Of a stretch of DNA of 64,000 nt, positions 63,027-64,000 are shown piece after piece. The notes under the pieces are model-generated. The model made no database searches and had not been told where the DNA came from. It saw only the letters and a program-made list of their open reading frames with translations. The translations under genes were made by a program, and so were the position numbers. Every line of letters begins with the position of its first letter. Within the stretch, counting starts at the first letter, position 1. Origin of the DNA: Blastococcus sp. TF02A-26 (GTDB lineage Bacteria; Actinomycetota; Actinomycetes; Mycobacteriales; Geodermatophilaceae); assembly GCF_003319125.1 (NCBI RefSeq), contig NZ_QOHG01000006.1, positions 1-64,000 of the forward strand. The letters run 5' to 3'.

Positions 63027-64000
63027 ACCCGGTCGGAGAACGCGACGAACTGGCCCTGCTGCGCGACCGGGACCCGTTCCCGGCCGGCGCCGGCAGCTAC
63101 CCGGACGGCCCGCTCGACGCCCGCGCCGCGCGGGAACTGGCGCACCTGCTCTCCGGTGCCCCCGTGCGGACCGCCGCGCGGCGGCGCCGACCCCGGCTGC
63201 GGCTCCTGCTCGCCGTCCCGGTCGTGGCCGCCGCGGCTCTGGTCGCCTCCCTGACGGTGGACGCGAGCGATCCCCGCGGCGGAGGTCCTGCCCCCGAGGC
63301 CGACGGCGGCGCGCTCCGGCTGTCCGGCCTCGAGGCGACCGTCGTGCTGGACCGCGCCGCGACGGGCGCGGACGCGCAGCCGCCACTCGTCCCCCGGGCC
63401 GACCAGTTCTGGTACATGCGCAGCGTCGTGGTGCAGAACGCGGGGCGGTACGAGGGGCCGGTCGAGCTCGGGGACCCGGTCGACCGGGAGGCCTGGCTGC
63501 CGCAGGGCCCCGTCGACGGGTGGATCGTCGAGGACGGCGTCGGCTACCGGCTGGTGAACGCGATCAGCGAGGAGCAGCCCTCCGGAGGGGAGCCGACGAC
63601 CACCTACGCCCGCATGGCGCAGCTGCCCCTGGACCCCGCCACCCTGCTCGAGGCCCTGCGCGCCGAGGCCGGACGCTGGGGCTACGAGGACACCGATCTG
63701 GGGGCGTTCGTCGCGGCCGGCGACTGGCTGCACACGGGCATGTCCCCGCCGGGCACCGTGGCCGCGCTCTACCGGGCGGTCGCCGAGATCCCCGGCGTGG
63801 TCGTGGTGGAGGACGCCGTCGACGCCGCGGGACGGCACGGTCTCGGTCTCTCCCTGACCGCCCCGGCCGTCGCGACCCGCTACGAGTGGGTGATCGACCC
63901 GACCACCTGGACCTTCCTCGGCGACAACAGCTACCTCGTCGAGGGCAGCGACCGAGGGGCGGCGGGCAGCTCCGCCGGCGGCAGCGCGCTGCTGGCCCGC
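63023..64000 (+). CDS. Sigma-coupled membrane protein (CU044_5270-like), cut by window end
   Basis: A partial gene, open to the right edge (at least 326 codons). A cytoplasmic part of about 60 residues is followed by one transmembrane helix (LRLLLAVPVVAAAALVASLTV). The extracytoplasmic domain contains QFWYMRSVVVQN, WIVEDGVGYR and a YEWVIDPTTWTF segment typical of CU044_5270-type proteins encoded next to ECF sigma factors. It overlaps the sigma gene by four bases and may regulate that sigma factor, although no classical zinc anti-sigma motif is seen. Confidence 0.85.
   Translation, partial: MNPVGERDELALLRDRDPFPAGAGSYPDGPLDARAARELAHLLSGAPVRTAARRRRPRLRLLLAVPVVAAAALVASLTVDASDPRGGGPAPEADGGALRLSGLEATVVLDRAATGADAQPPLVPRADQFWYMRSVVVQNAGRYEGPVELGDPVDREAWLPQGPVDGWIVEDGVGYRLVNAISEEQPSGGEPTTTYARMAQLPLDPATLLEALRAEAGRWGYEDTDLGAFVAAGDWLHTGMSPPGTVAALYRAVAEIPGVVVVEDAVDAAGRHGLGLSLTAPAVATRYEWVIDPTTWTFLGDNSYLVEGSDRGAAGSSAGGSALLAR

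Overview
The window looks like the chromosome of a high-GC actinobacterium, most likely a Geodermatophilaceae-type genus (Blastococcus, Modestobacter or Geodermatophilus; inference only). The reasons are very G+C-rich genes with many GTG starts, a fused fbiC for coenzyme F420, ABATE/CGNR, DUF4333 and CU044_5270-type proteins, and an acyl-CoA carboxylase with fused biotin carboxylase and biotin carrier. Marker-gene phylogeny would be needed to name it.

Positions 1 to about 9237 are the right-hand part of an integrative element, visibly richer in A+T than the rest. All its genes point left: a frameshifted unknown protein, a small unknown protein, an excisionase-like HTH protein, a phage-type small protein, and a translationally coupled Mod-Res restriction-modification pair. 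It ends in a 3' fragment of a tRNA-Arg gene (9196-9237), the expected scar of tRNA-directed integration. The integrase and intact tRNA should lie left of the window.

From 9.2 to 47.5 kb the content is mostly ordinary chromosomal genes: an EamA exporter, a CGNR regulator, two GGDEF-EAL proteins, a hairpin-bracketed two-gene membrane cassette (16.1-17.4 kb), transglutaminase, flavoproteins, fbiC, a leucine or branched acyl-CoA operon (acyl-CoA dehydrogenase and carboxylase alpha and beta) with a divergent TetR, oligoribonuclease with tRNA-His, an AraC-regulated hydrolase/MBL pair, release factor 3, a three-gene membrane redox operon (ferric-reductase-like, FMN-binding, ApbE), a BNR-propeller/MoaD operon, an L,D-transpeptidase and tRNA-Lys.

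From 47.8 to 59.6 kb lies what looks like an uncharacterised uptake and catabolism locus. It has an amidohydrolase with a TetR, a FadR-type GntR, an FAD-linked oxidase, a NitT/TauT-type ABC importer, an isopenicillin-N-synthase-family oxygenase, a VOC protein, an acyl-CoA synthetase and an MFS transporter. TGCATGCA palindromes sit between the GntR gene and the oxidase. The end of the window holds a hydrolase, a TasA-like secreted protein without a visible SipW, a flavin monooxygenase, and an ECF sigma factor coupled to a membrane protein cut off by the window edge.
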